A stretch of DNA of 64,000 nucleotides from Rutidosis leptorrhynchoides. Lineage: Eukaryota; Streptophyta; Magnoliopsida; Asterales; Asteraceae. Position 1 is the stretch's first letter, and every line of letters starts with the position of its first letter. The translations under genes and the position numbers were made by a program. The stretch lies in assembly GCF_046630445.1 (NCBI RefSeq), contig NC_092338.1:337055001-337119000 (forward strand), in the 5' to 3' direction. The notes below the pieces were generated by a model. It was not told the origin of the DNA. It did no database searches and was given only the letters and a program-made list of their open reading frames with translations. Shown one piece after another: positions 23,465 to 33,592 of the stretch.

Positions 23465-26080
23465 CCGTCAGATCCAGCTCACATATTTTTTGTTTTCTTG
23501 TTTCTCGACATAATTATATATAATATATATAATATATATAAATTAAATAATTAATTATATATTATATTAAATTCATGTGCGTAGTTGACTTGTAATTTTC
23601 GTTCTGATGACTCGTATGTTGTCACTCGACTTATGTCCCGGTTTCGGTCTCTCGAACGCATTTTCGTACGCTTAGAAAACTCGCAATTTACGTTTTGTGA
23701 CTCGTACCTTTGTCAAAATATAGTCTTAAATTATCAATAAACTATATCATTCAAAGTGTATCTTAAACTTTCGAGTGTTTTGGTCATTTACTTCTATAAA
23801 TCATTGTCTCGCGATTTGTTGATATATATATAATAACAAATCGTTTTATGACCAAGTTAATATATATTTTCAACATTCATAAACACGTTTTAAATATACG
23901 TCGCAAGTTATTCATACAATTAATATTTCAACTTATCATATATATTCAAATAAATATTTAAACCAATAAGTTTAATGTACGGTATTAAACAATTAATACA
24001 TTGTTACGTTTTCAAGTTATAGTATATATATATATATATGTATCTATATACATATAATTGTTCGCGAATCGTCGAGAACAACCGAAAGGTATTTGAATAG
24101 TTCAAAAATTTTGAGATTCAGTTTTACAGACTTTGCTTATCGTGTCGGAAATGTTAATCATACAAAGAATAAGTTTAAATTTGGTCAGAAATTTCCGGGT
24201 CATCACACCAACGATTCGGGTATGTCCGTTTTGAAGGCAATTAGGATATCGATTCTTTTGCAAGATTGCTAAACACCATTCAAGTCAATGGAAGATGGAT
24301 TCGTGCTTACAAAGCTTTGGAGAGGAATGAAGCTAAACATTCATCGAGTAAAAATCGTGATTTCAAACTAAATATTGATGGGCTAGACGAGTTCCCACAA
24401 GCTCCCTGGAATCAGGGAACATTGAAGCCGTCAAGATGGGAAGGAAAAACTTTTGGTGAATCACTTGCAGGGATTAATCGTAACCCCAAGGTATCGCAGA
24501 TTCCTAATTCTAACCACATCGACATAAAATTCGGGGGTAAGTGGATAATTTTCGATCTCCCTGATTCGGTAAGCAATCATAACCTCGTTTTTAATTTCAA
24601 CAATGAACGGCTTTATTGGACTCTGGTTGAAGTGAACAGACAGAGTGTCGATTTCACTAATGGCGGGTTGCAACCTGAACTGGCCTGTGACAAATTAGTG
24701 GGTAACAATGAACTGTCGGGTGAGAATAAGGAATCGTCAAGTGAGAATACGGTATCATTAAATATGGGTGAGCTTAACCGATCCTCTGTTGTTGATAATA
24801 ATGGAATCCCTGTTGATGAACAAAGTAAGTGTGTACCTGCTGAAGACGTTGATGAGGTGGAAGAAGGTGAGTTTAGGTCGCCTGACTACAATGGGTCTAG
24901 GGTTCCGTCTGTCGCTTCTCCGACACCGGTATCCTTACCCGAAGTTGTCGTTGATATGGTAGAACAAAGGGATTGTGTATTTGAAGTGAACGTCGACGAG
25001 GTGGAGGATGGTGAAATCGAATTTTGTGCTTCGTCCGTCGATCCTCCGGCGCCGGTATCTTCACCGGAAGTGGTTGAACAGATGTCAGATGAGGTGCAAT
25101 TGTCGAGGGAACAGAATGCGTCTTCCAATGTGGGCGCTGTAGTGCTCGAGAATCAAGTTCCATTTTCGCCGGAAAACGTTCCGGCCAAAGGTGACGCCGA
25201 ATAGGTGAAAGTTGAGGATGATGTGAATCTCGAAGGTCTGATTCTGGTTCTACCTTTTCGGATCTCAAACGTGATTGTGAAGGTCTCGAGACAAACGTTT
25301 AAAGTGATTGTGATTGTGATGGTCTCGATACAAAAAGCAAAAGTGATTGTGATGTTTTCAATAAAAATGACTGTCCTTTTGAATTTCAAACAAATGAAGA
25401 AGCTTGTAAACCAGTTTTCGAGGAGACAAAGTTATTTAATTGTTTTAATGTCAAAGATACTTTTCATCAGGAACCCATGGCGTATTGTTGTCAAAAGCAA
25501 CCCGGGCCTATATCTCCTACTGGGCCAGATTATACAAGTGCCTCTAATATGGACAATCAGGCCCCAATTGGGCTGGAGCTGGGCTCAGGTGAAAGAAACA
25601 TGGGTGACCTTAGCCCAGAAAAAATTGAATGTCGAGCATATTCCGCGGTAGCTCGTTTTCGCGTTAAAAAGAAAAAATCTCCTCCTTTAATCAAAAGTCA
25701 TTTTATTAAACATGTGTGAGGTAGGTGTAATATGAAGCGTAACCGACTTCGTGACAATTTTCGTTGGCATGATAGATACTTTATCGAGGATGTGATGAAT
25801 GACTCGGATGGGGATATTGGTTGCTGCTCATGATTCTCTTCTTGCGCGTCATCGAACTCGGAATCATAGTTTTGCTTATTGTCGTGTCGCCTCGCCTCTA
25901 ATGCCCTCGTGATTGTGCGCCTTCTATAGTTTCGAGATTAAGTGTGTGTGCGCGCCTTAATTTTGCGGTTGTGTGTTGTTGTGTTTATTGTCTAGCTCCT
26001 TGCTAGTTTTCGTGTACTGTTTATTTTTTTTTAATAAAATTTACTTGCCTTTTAAAAAAAAAAAAATTTGTACATATCAT

Positions 26081-26789
26081 GAGATTGTTTTATTGTTTGT
26101 TATTTCTATTTAAATAATGGTATGAAAAGTATGTTAAAGGTAATGGACCATTCTCACTCTCCCAATCAACAAGAGGTGTGTAAAAAATATATTATGTTGT
26201 TTTCATCAACCACTTTATAAGTATTTTGACCTTTACCCAATTATGCCTTTTTATTATAAAACCAATGATTGGCCAATAGAAGTTATTGGACCCAAAAATA
26301 AAGTTAAAGCTAATATTTCTATGGATTAGGTATGCATGTAAATGGTACCTTCATTTTTGTTTTAAAAAAATATATTGAAATGGGAATTTTTGGGAAATCA
26401 ATTATCATGCTTAAAGTGTTGTACCACGATTGCTTCTATCTTTGTACATAACTTTGACTAAACTAAAATTTAAGTTGTTAATTTAATGACTAATTTGCCT
26501 AACCGTATCAATAATCAACTTAAGTATTATCTTACTTAGACATCACGAAAGTCAAGATAATTAAAAATTAACAATAGAAAGATGAAAGTTTGTTTATAGT
26601 TGTTGCATCTTCGAAATAATTATTTTAACATAAAAACACTATATTGATAGAAACAAGATTTGTTAGCAGCCGCGCGTGCCTTTTTTTTTTTTTTTTTATT
26701 TGCATTTTTTATGTGTGTTGTTGAGCATTAGTACGGTGGTTACATATACAGTACATTTTTTTTTTAGCAAAAGTATGCATCAGTTAGTT
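26081..26789. other. Spacer, no gene seen
   Basis: AT-rich, with a T-run at 26682-26698. No open frame or repeat that I can support. Confidence 0.5.
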
Positions 26790-27300
26790 TCTAACTAGTT
26801 GTGGAGCCCTCGCTTCGCGCCGGGGGCTCCGTTTTGAATGCGAGTTAAAAAAAAAGTCTTGATCTATTTTGTAAAAAAGAATTTTTTTCGACATAACATT
26901 GAAGGGTTGTTCCTTTTGTGAAAGTTGCTGCTTTTAGCGTTCGGGTTTTATTTAAAAAAAAAAAAGTTAGTAAAGTGGGGGTTCGATTTGTATTTTAATA
27001 AAAGTTAGTGGGTTAAGTTTGTGAAATTTGAAAAAAATTTACGTATAAAGTGGGGGTTCGATTTGTATTTTAATAAAAGTTAGGGAGTTAAGTTTGTGAA
27101 AATTGAATATTAGTAAAAAAAAAAAAAAGTTAGTAAAGTGGGGTTCGATTTTATTTTAATAAAAGTTAGGGGTTAAGCTTGTGAAGTTTTGAGAAAAATA
27201 TACGTATAAAGTGGGGGGTTCGATTTGTATGTTAATAAAAGTTAAGGGGTTAAGTTTGGGGAAAGTGGAACATGAATAGTACTATTCATGTTCACTTTAC
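26790..27300. repeat. Unclassified repeat: alternating tandem units and terminal palindrome
   Basis: It starts near a GC-rich hairpin (GGAGCCCTCGCTTCGCGCC with GGGGGCTCC, 26801-26831). Four units with GTGGGG(G)TTCGATTTGTATTTT then follow at about 26967, 27042, 27130 and 27203. Units 1 and 3 share one lead-in (GTTAGTAAAG) and units 2 and 4 another (ACGTATAAAG), so it is a two-step repeat with a period near 161. It ends at the perfect palindrome CATGAATAGTACTATTCATG (27271-27290). A hairpin near the end could fit a Helitron-like element, but I cannot define CTRR or TC ends. Confidence 0.5.
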
Positions 27301-27480
27301 CTTTTAGATATAGGTATATAATATAATATATAATACCATTGTTTATGGGGATTGTTTATGTTACATAAGTTTTCACAACTTTTGAGCGTGATTTGAACTA
27401 TCGAATTACATAATTGAAAGTAACTAATTAAGTTACGTCAAAACTTAGAATCGATAACTGATCCAATCTATAACATATAA

Positions 27481-27861
27481 GACCACCCCCAACGGAGCGT
27501 CAGTTTACTCCGTCAGTCCCTGTTGGCACTAACTGACGAAAACTGACGGCTATTAACGGGCGTCAGTTTTCGTCAGTTAGGGGCGCTAGTCGAGCCCTCA
27601 ACGTAAATTTTTTTCGTCAGTTTGCATATTCCACCAATCAATGATTTTCCATATTTAATTAATATATATTTTTTATAATTAATTTATTTTTTCCAACCTC
27701 ATTTCCAATCAGATTTTGCCACATCACCATAATCAATATTTGACACAAAAAACTGACACACCGGTTAAAAAATGTCAGTTCCTAATCACCGTCAGTTTGC
27801 ACTTTGTTTGCATTTTTTAGCCAAACTGCCTGTGACGTCACACTCACGGTTGAGAATGGTC
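27481..27861. mobile_element. MITE, PIF/Harbinger-like
   Basis: Imperfect terminal inverted repeats (GACCACCCCCAACGG at the left; right end CGGTTGAGAATGGTC) are flanked by TAA on both sides (27478-27480, 27862-27864), the target size of PIF/Harbinger elements. The 381-bp interior is non-coding and carries many CGTCAGTT/AACTGACG words. Confidence 0.7.
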
Positions 27862-28336
27862 TAATAAAGCAGGTGCCTGTGCTGACGTGTCAGTCTACAA
27901 ATTGCCCTACATTCGGGTCTAATTTTTTTTTGCAATACACTCAAAATATGCCATCTGTCACACTTCCATTCGTCCCTTTTAAAACTAATTCACAAAAACC
28001 GTATCTTTCTCTTAAACCCTTTCTTTCTTTCTAACCCTATCTTTCTCCATCTCTCAAAATTTACCTGCGTTTCTTTTTTTTTCTTCTCAATTCCATTAAA
28101 TCATTAAACCAATTCGCAGTTTTGAGAAGCAAATATATATCAGTTTATTGGATAAAAACGGTTTCATAAAACCGTCTACATCATTAGATTCGATTCAATC
28201 GTTTCAGAAACATTACTTCATTCTCGTGTTCGATTCAATTTCTGGGATGAATCACAACTTGGATTCATATGTTTCATCAACATATACACAATAAGGTATG
28301 TATTAACCGATTGATTTTGTTTTTTCCTTTCATTAG
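27862..28336 (+). other. Pyrimidine-rich stretch, possible host gene leader
   Basis: A C/T-rich run (28000-28080) precedes a 15-codon frame at 28247-28294 (MNHNLDSYVSSTYTQ) and a strong donor-like AAG/GTATGT at 28293-28301. LTR-E begins 35 bases later. It could be the 5' end of a gene cut off by the retroelement nest; no homology is claimed. Confidence 0.3.
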
Positions 28337-31210
28337 TGAAATGTCTCGTTCATATTGATTATAAACGTTCCATATTAATTGATTTCGTTGCGAGGCTTTG
28401 ACCTCTATATGAGACGTTTTTCAAAGACTGCATTCATTTTTAAAACAACCATAACCTTTATTTTATCTATAAAGGTTTAAAAAGTATTACGTAGATTATC
28501 AAATAATGATAATCTAAAATATACCGTTTACACACGACCATTACATAATGGTTTACAATAAGAATATATTACATCAAAAATAAGTTTCTTACCAACGGAT
28601 CTTCGGTCCAGCGGTACCGCGGTTACACTTGTGTACTCGCAGGGCTAGAGGTCTCGGGTTCGAACCTCATCACCCGCTCTAGGAATTGAAATATATTCCT
28701 TGAAGGTGGCCCAAAGGGAAGGTTTTACAGACCCGCTCCGAGACTAAGGTCCGGCCCGCCTGCCCCTCGGGTTGGTTTAAGGGTCGGATCCTCAGAGTGT
28801 GGTTCGGGTTTCCTGCCCGAAAGCGCGTGTATGTGTGCAAATGATAAGTGTCATTGAAATAAATGATACGCTGATGCAAGCTTGCCTTTCAAAAAAAAAA
28901 AGAAGTTTCTTGAATGCAGTTTTTACATAATATCATACAAGCATGGACTCCAAATCTTGTCCTTATTTTAGTATGCAACAGCGGAAGCTCTTAATAATCA
29001 CCTGAGAATAAACATGCTTAAAACGTCAACAAAAATGTTGGTGAGTTATAGGTTTAACCTATATATTATCAAATCATAATAATAGACCACAAGATTTCAT
29101 ATTTCAATATACATCCCATACATAGAGATAAAAATCATTCATATGGTGAACACCTGGTAACCGACATTAACAAGATGCATATAAGAATATCCCCTATCAT
29201 TCCGAAAAATTCTTCGGACATGATAAAAACTAATTCGAAGTACTAAAGCATCCGGTACTTTGGATGAGGTTCGTTAGGCCCAATAGATCTATCTTTAGGA
29301 TTCGCGTCAATTAGTAGATCGGTTTACTAATTCTTAGGCTACCAAGCAAAAAGGGGCATATTCGACTTCGATCATTCACCCATATAATGTAGTTTCATTT
29401 ACTTGTGTCTATTTCGTAAAACATTTATAAAACTGCATGTATTCTCATCCCAAAATATTAGATTTTAAAAGTGGGACTATAACTCACTTTCACAGATTTT
29501 TACTTCGTCGGGAGTAAGACTTGGCCACTGGTCGATTCACGAACCTCTAACAAATATATACATATATATATCAAAGTATGTTCAAAATATATTTACAACA
29601 TTTTTAATACATTTTGATGTTTTAAGTTTATTAAGTCAGCTGTCCTCGTTAGTAACCTACAACTAGTTGTCCATAGTTAGATGTACAGAAATAAATTGAT
29701 ATATATTATCTTGAATCAATCCACGACCCAGTGTATACACGTCTCAGGCTAGATCACAACTCAAAGTATATATATTTTTGGAATCAACCTCATCCCTGTA
29801 TAGCTAACTCAAACATTACTGCATATAGAGTGTCTATGGTTGTTTCAAATAATATATATACATGGGTCGATATGATATGTCAAAATATTTGCATACGTGT
29901 CTATGGTATCCCAAGATTACATAATATATAAGAATACATGTATAATACAATATAAGTTAGCTAGGATATGATTTATATAGAATTGTTACAATATTTTCCG
30001 TAGCTACAACAATCAAAAAATATCCAATCTTGTTTTACCCATAACTTCTTCGTTTTAAATCCGTTTTGAGTGAATCAAATTGCTATGGTTTCATATTGAA
30101 CTCTATTTTATGAATCTAAACAGAAAAAGTATAGGTTTATAATAGGAAATATAAGTTACAAGTTGTTTTTGTAAGAGTTAGTCATTTCAGTCGAAAGAAC
30201 GACTTCTTGATGACCATTTTGAAAAACATACTTCCACTTTGAGTTTAACCATGATTTTTGGATATAGTTTCATGTTCATAAGAAAAATTATTTTCCCAGA
30301 AGAACAACTTTTAAATCAAAGTTTATCATAGTTTTTAATTATCAAACCCAAAACAGCCCGCGGTGTTACTACTACGGCGTATGTCCGGTTTTACGGTGTT
30401 TTTCGTGTTTCCAGGTTTTAAATCATTAATTTAGCATATCATATAGATATAGAACATGTGTTTAGTTGATTTTAAAAGTCAAGTTAGAAGGATTAACTTT
30501 TGTTTGCGAACAAGTTTAGAATTAACTAAACTATGTTCTAGTGATTTCAAGTTTAAACCTTCGAATAAGGTAGTTTTATATATATGAATCGAATGATGTT
30601 ATGAACATCATTACTACCTCAGGTTTTGTGGATAAACCTACTGGAAATGAGAAAAATAGATCTAGCTTCAAAGGATCCTTGGATGGCTTGAAAGTTCTTG
30701 AAGCAGAATCATGACACGAAAACAAGTTCAAGTAAGATTTTCACTCGAAATAAGATTGTTATAGTTATAGAAATTGAATCAAAGTTTAAATATGAGTATT
30801 ACCTTCTATTAGAAAGATATCTTACTGTAAATAAGAAAGATTTCTTGAGGTTGGATGATCACTTTACAAGATTGGAAGTAAGCTAGCAAACTTGGAAGTA
30901 TTCTTGATTTTATGAAACTAGAACTTATAGAATTTATGAAGAACACTTAGAACTTGAAGATAGAACTTGAGAGAGATCAATTAGATGAAGAAAATTGATG
31001 AATGAAAGTGTTTGTAGGTGTTTTTGGTCGTTGGTATATGGATTAGATATAAAGGATGTGTAATTTTGTTTACATGTAAATAAGTCATGAATGATTACTA
31101 ATATTTTTGTAATTGTATGAGATATTTCATGCTAGTTGCCAAATGATGGTTCCCACATGTGTTAGGTGACTCACATGGGCTTCTAAGAGCTGATCATTGG
31201 AGTGTATATA
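28337..31210 (-). repeat. LTR-E, left part (outermost of the nest)
   Basis: The plus strand begins TGAAATGTCTCGTTCATATTG, the counterpart of the TGAAAGGACCCGTTCATATAC end of the element 2 LTR, and continues with GACCTCTATATGAGAC, AGCGGAAG and GAATAAACATGCTT blocks shared with element 2 and LTR-B. The sense direction is minus. The sequence continues across solo LTR-D: TACTATTGGTATATACAC-like sequence of the element 1 LTR is rebuilt only when 31210 is joined to 62803. It includes the SINE at 28591-28902. Confidence 0.8.
28591..28902 (+). mobile_element. tRNA-derived SINE inside LTR-E
   Basis: The 5' head is tRNA-like, with an A box at 28603-28616 (TCGGTCCAGCGGTA) and a perfect B box GGTTCGAACC at 28657-28666, the right spacing for RNA polymerase III. 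An unrelated body and an A-tail (28891-28901) follow. AAGTTTCTT flanks it at 28582-28590 and 28903-28911. At 312 bp it looks complete. Confidence 0.9.
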
Positions 31211-31528
31211 TGTGACACCGCTATATTTTTTGTTTTTTTTATAATAACTACGTGGCGGAAGCATTTTTTTATTAATTACAAAATAAATATTAACTATTAC
31301 TAAGACAACCAGTGTCACGTGTCATTACAAAATACATGTTTATACGGAGAAGATGTAGTTACAATCTGTTTTCAAAAGAACACAATTTAAACTATAAAAG
31401 AGCACATCAGAGTTAATCCTGTCAAACATAACATCACCATGCCCGTCTTCTCCCAAAAAGCACTATCTACAAAAGTTACCAACCTGCAGGGAGGAGATGG
31501 AGGGAATTAGCACGAAGCTAAGTGAGTA
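31211..31528 (-). repeat. Solo LTR-D, 3' part
   Basis: LTR-D reads on the minus strand from 62797 (TGTAACATCCTCAATC) to 31211 (GGTGTCACA). It is flanked by ATATA at 31206-31210 and 62798-62802. Removing elements 2 and 3 leaves about 1.9 kb in three pieces, of which this is the last. It holds a splice-acceptor-like CCTCCCTGCAG ending at 31484. Confidence 0.88.
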
Positions 31529-33574
31529 TGATGTTTTCGCTAAGGGGTATATGAAATAGCTTATATTTTACTAGGAAATAGTTAAAGCTAAGGGGTATAA
31601 AATACTATTAAATTTTACAACGAAATACTATTAAATACGATACAATTTTACACAAGATATTTATTTATTTATAGAATGGATATACTTAAACCTTACTACA
31701 ACACTTATAGGCAGTGTACCTAATCGTACGGTAGTGTAGTTTTTAGTAAGTCCGGTTCGTTCCACAGGAAAAAAAAATCTTTAAACAAAGCTTAACGCTA
31801 TATTAGTTTTATTTTATAAAAATACAAATATATAAGTAATATTATTATTATAAAGGAGGGTTTTTACCGTTTAATGACCGGTTTGTCGATTTTAAAAACT
31901 TTAGTCGCAGTTAAAACCTAATGTAAAATATTAAAAATAAATACAACTTAATTTAAAGCGTAAAGTAAATAACGATAATGAAATTGCGATAAATAAAAGT
32001 GCGATAAAATAAAATTGCGATAATTAAAAATTGCGATAATTAAAAGTACAATTAAATACAATGATAATAAATAAAAGTGCGATAATTAGAAGTGCAATTA
32101 AATATAAAATAAAGGAAATTAAATATGAAATAAAAGAATTATGCTTATTTAAACTTCCGTAATCATGATGTTTGACGTGTTGATTTTAGTTTTATTCCCA
32201 TGGGTTAGTTGTTCTTTGTCCTGGATTATTTAATATGTCCATACGGATTTGTCCATAGTAGTCCATCAATCATAAATATAAAGAGCGAAAGCCTTCGTCA
32301 AATTATTCTTATTCCCGAAGTCAAATATTCCAACTAATTGGGGATTCGAATTGTAACAAGGTTTTAATACTTTGTTTAATGAATACACCAGGTTATCGAC
32401 TGCGTGTAAACCAAGGTTTTACTACTTTGTTAACAATTACACCAATTACCCTTGAATGTAATTCACCCCTGTTTCAACAAGTCTATTAACTAGTAATCCA
32501 GTTCCGTGTCCGGTAAAATGAATAATTATTGGTATTTATAGATATCCCGCCCACCGTACCCAGTCAAGCGTATGTGGTTATATATAAATACGTCAAATTA
32601 TAAGTTTGTATATTAAATTAACAAGGTATTGTTTAGTTAATATAAAACCCATTAATAGCCCATAGTCTAATTTCCACAAGTGTCGTTCTTTTATCCAAAC
32701 CCCAATTATGGTACAAAGCCCAATTACCCAATTTTAGTAATTAGCCCAACATCATGATTACTTCATCTTAAATAAGCATAATAACGGCTTAGCTACGAGA
32801 CATTAATGAAAATAATATAAACATAACTTACAATGATTAAAAATAGCGTAGCGTTACACGGACAGAATTTCGACTTACACCCTTACAACATTCGCTAACA
32901 TACCCTTATTATTAGAATTAAAATTAAAATTAAAATTAAAATATAAATTATATATATATATATATATATTTACGTATATATTGAGAGAGAGATAGATTAT
33001 GGATATTAAAAACGATCAGAATTCGTTGGGTTTTATAGGGATTTTCGAATTTGGCTGCTCCGCAACTCGCGGCATTTTTGCTCTTCAAACTCCGCGAGTC
33101 GCGGAGTTTGAAATTCCAGCTCACTCCAATTTGGATCTTAGTCTGCCGACGGTTTATTATATAAATATAATATATATATAATATATATAATTAATTATAT
33201 ATTATATTATATTTATATACATAGTTAACTTGTAATTTTTAGTCCGTTGCGTCGAGCGTTGAGAGTTGACTCTAGTCCCGGTTCCGGATTTTCGAACATC
33301 CTTGCGTACAATTTAATATCTTGTACTTTGCGTTTTGAATCTTGTACTCTTGTAATTTTGAGACGTTTCTCATCAATAATTGGAACCTTTTTTATTGTAT
33401 TTTTTACTTTTGAGCTTTTTGGTCGTTTGCGTCTTCAATTCGTCGAATCTGTCTTTTGTCTTCACCTTTTATTATTTAAACGAATATCACTTGTAAATAG
33501 AACAATTGCAACTAAAAGCTTGTCTTTCTTGAGGAATAATGCTATGAAATATATGTTCGTTTTTAGCATTATCA
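31529..33574 (-). repeat. Element 3 3' LTR
   Basis: 2046 bp, matching 46656-48639 except for scattered bases and an indel of about 60 bases near 32050-32125 where short GCGATAATTA-type units vary in number. Confidence 0.92.
33028..33110 (-). promoter_or_regulatory. Element 3 3' LTR promoter: TATA box and palindrome cluster C
   Basis: On the minus strand, CCCTATAAAACCC (33028-33040) follows about 20 bases after a cluster of CCGCGAGTCGCGG words (33058-33110). The 25 bases at 33086-33110 form a perfect inverted repeat with 12-bp arms and a one-base centre. The same arrangement is at 48093-48175. Confidence 0.65.
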
Positions 33575-33592
33575 AATATTCCCACACTTGAG
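33575..33592 (-). other. Element 3 polypurine tract
   Basis: The minus strand reads CAAGTGTGGGAATAT immediately before the 3' LTR. The same AAGTGTGGG core recurs inside the element at 34842-34850, 35189-35197 and 39378-39386. Confidence 0.75.

Larger units (their letters stand above)
21519..24207 (-). mobile_element. Solo LTR-B inside the half-LINE
   Basis: On the minus strand it starts TGTGATGACCCGGAAATT and ends GGATCGTCACA, and it is flanked by CCAAC (21514-21518 and 24208-24212). It is 2689 bp with no internal region, so it is a solo LTR left by recombination. Both ends and blocks such as GACCTCTATATGATAC resemble LTRs of element 2 and LTR-E. It contains a TAA microsatellite, a TATA box and a palindrome cluster. 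Confidence 0.93.
21344..25719 (+). pseudogene. Half-LINE ORF1: RRM protein with acidic middle (split and broken)
   Basis: The ATG at 21344 opens a protein with an RNA recognition motif: RNP2-like FLIFNFSD (about residues 20-27) and RNP1-like RFGYVRFEG. RNP1 is split by the solo LTR, with the frame crossing the duplicated CCAAC exactly. The gene resumes at 24213. Damage: TAG shortly after RNP1 (about 24236), TAG at 25202-25204, a frameshift near 25230, and TAA near 25305. After the RRM comes a long acidic region in which two copies of a roughly 50-residue block (VDEVE.GE..., PVS.PEVV) follow each other. The C-terminus is basic (AYSAVARFRVKKKK), ending at 25717-25719. LINE ORF1 with an RRM is known in plants; it binds the element RNA. 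A host RRM gene is less likely given the tail and target duplication. Confidence 0.8.
21216..26061 (+). mobile_element. Half-LINE: ORF1-only retroposon with 19-nt target duplication, split by a solo LTR
   Basis: AAAAATTTGTACATATCAT occurs at 21197-21215 and 26062-26080 (the first As of the second copy may belong to the tail). Between them, after removing the solo LTR (21519-24207 plus one CCAAC), is about 2.15 kb: a 130-bp leader, an RRM-type LINE ORF1, a 340-bp 3' UTR, an AATAAA signal (about 26033) and poly(A). There is no endonuclease or RT anywhere. The 3' end (TTTAATAAAA...CTTTTAAAA) resembles that of LINE-B, which suggests the enzyme of a full LINE mobilised it. The presence of a leader argues that the 5' end is not truncated. 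Confidence 0.85.

Noticed and set aside
28591-28680. Functional tRNA gene at the SINE head
   Set aside because: The cloverleaf is incomplete, and a body with an A-tail and target duplication shows a SINE.
32999-33181. 60-codon plus-strand frame in both Athila LTRs (also 48064-48246)
   Set aside because: It is antisense to the element, spans the TATA box and the palindrome cluster, and is duplicated only with the LTR.
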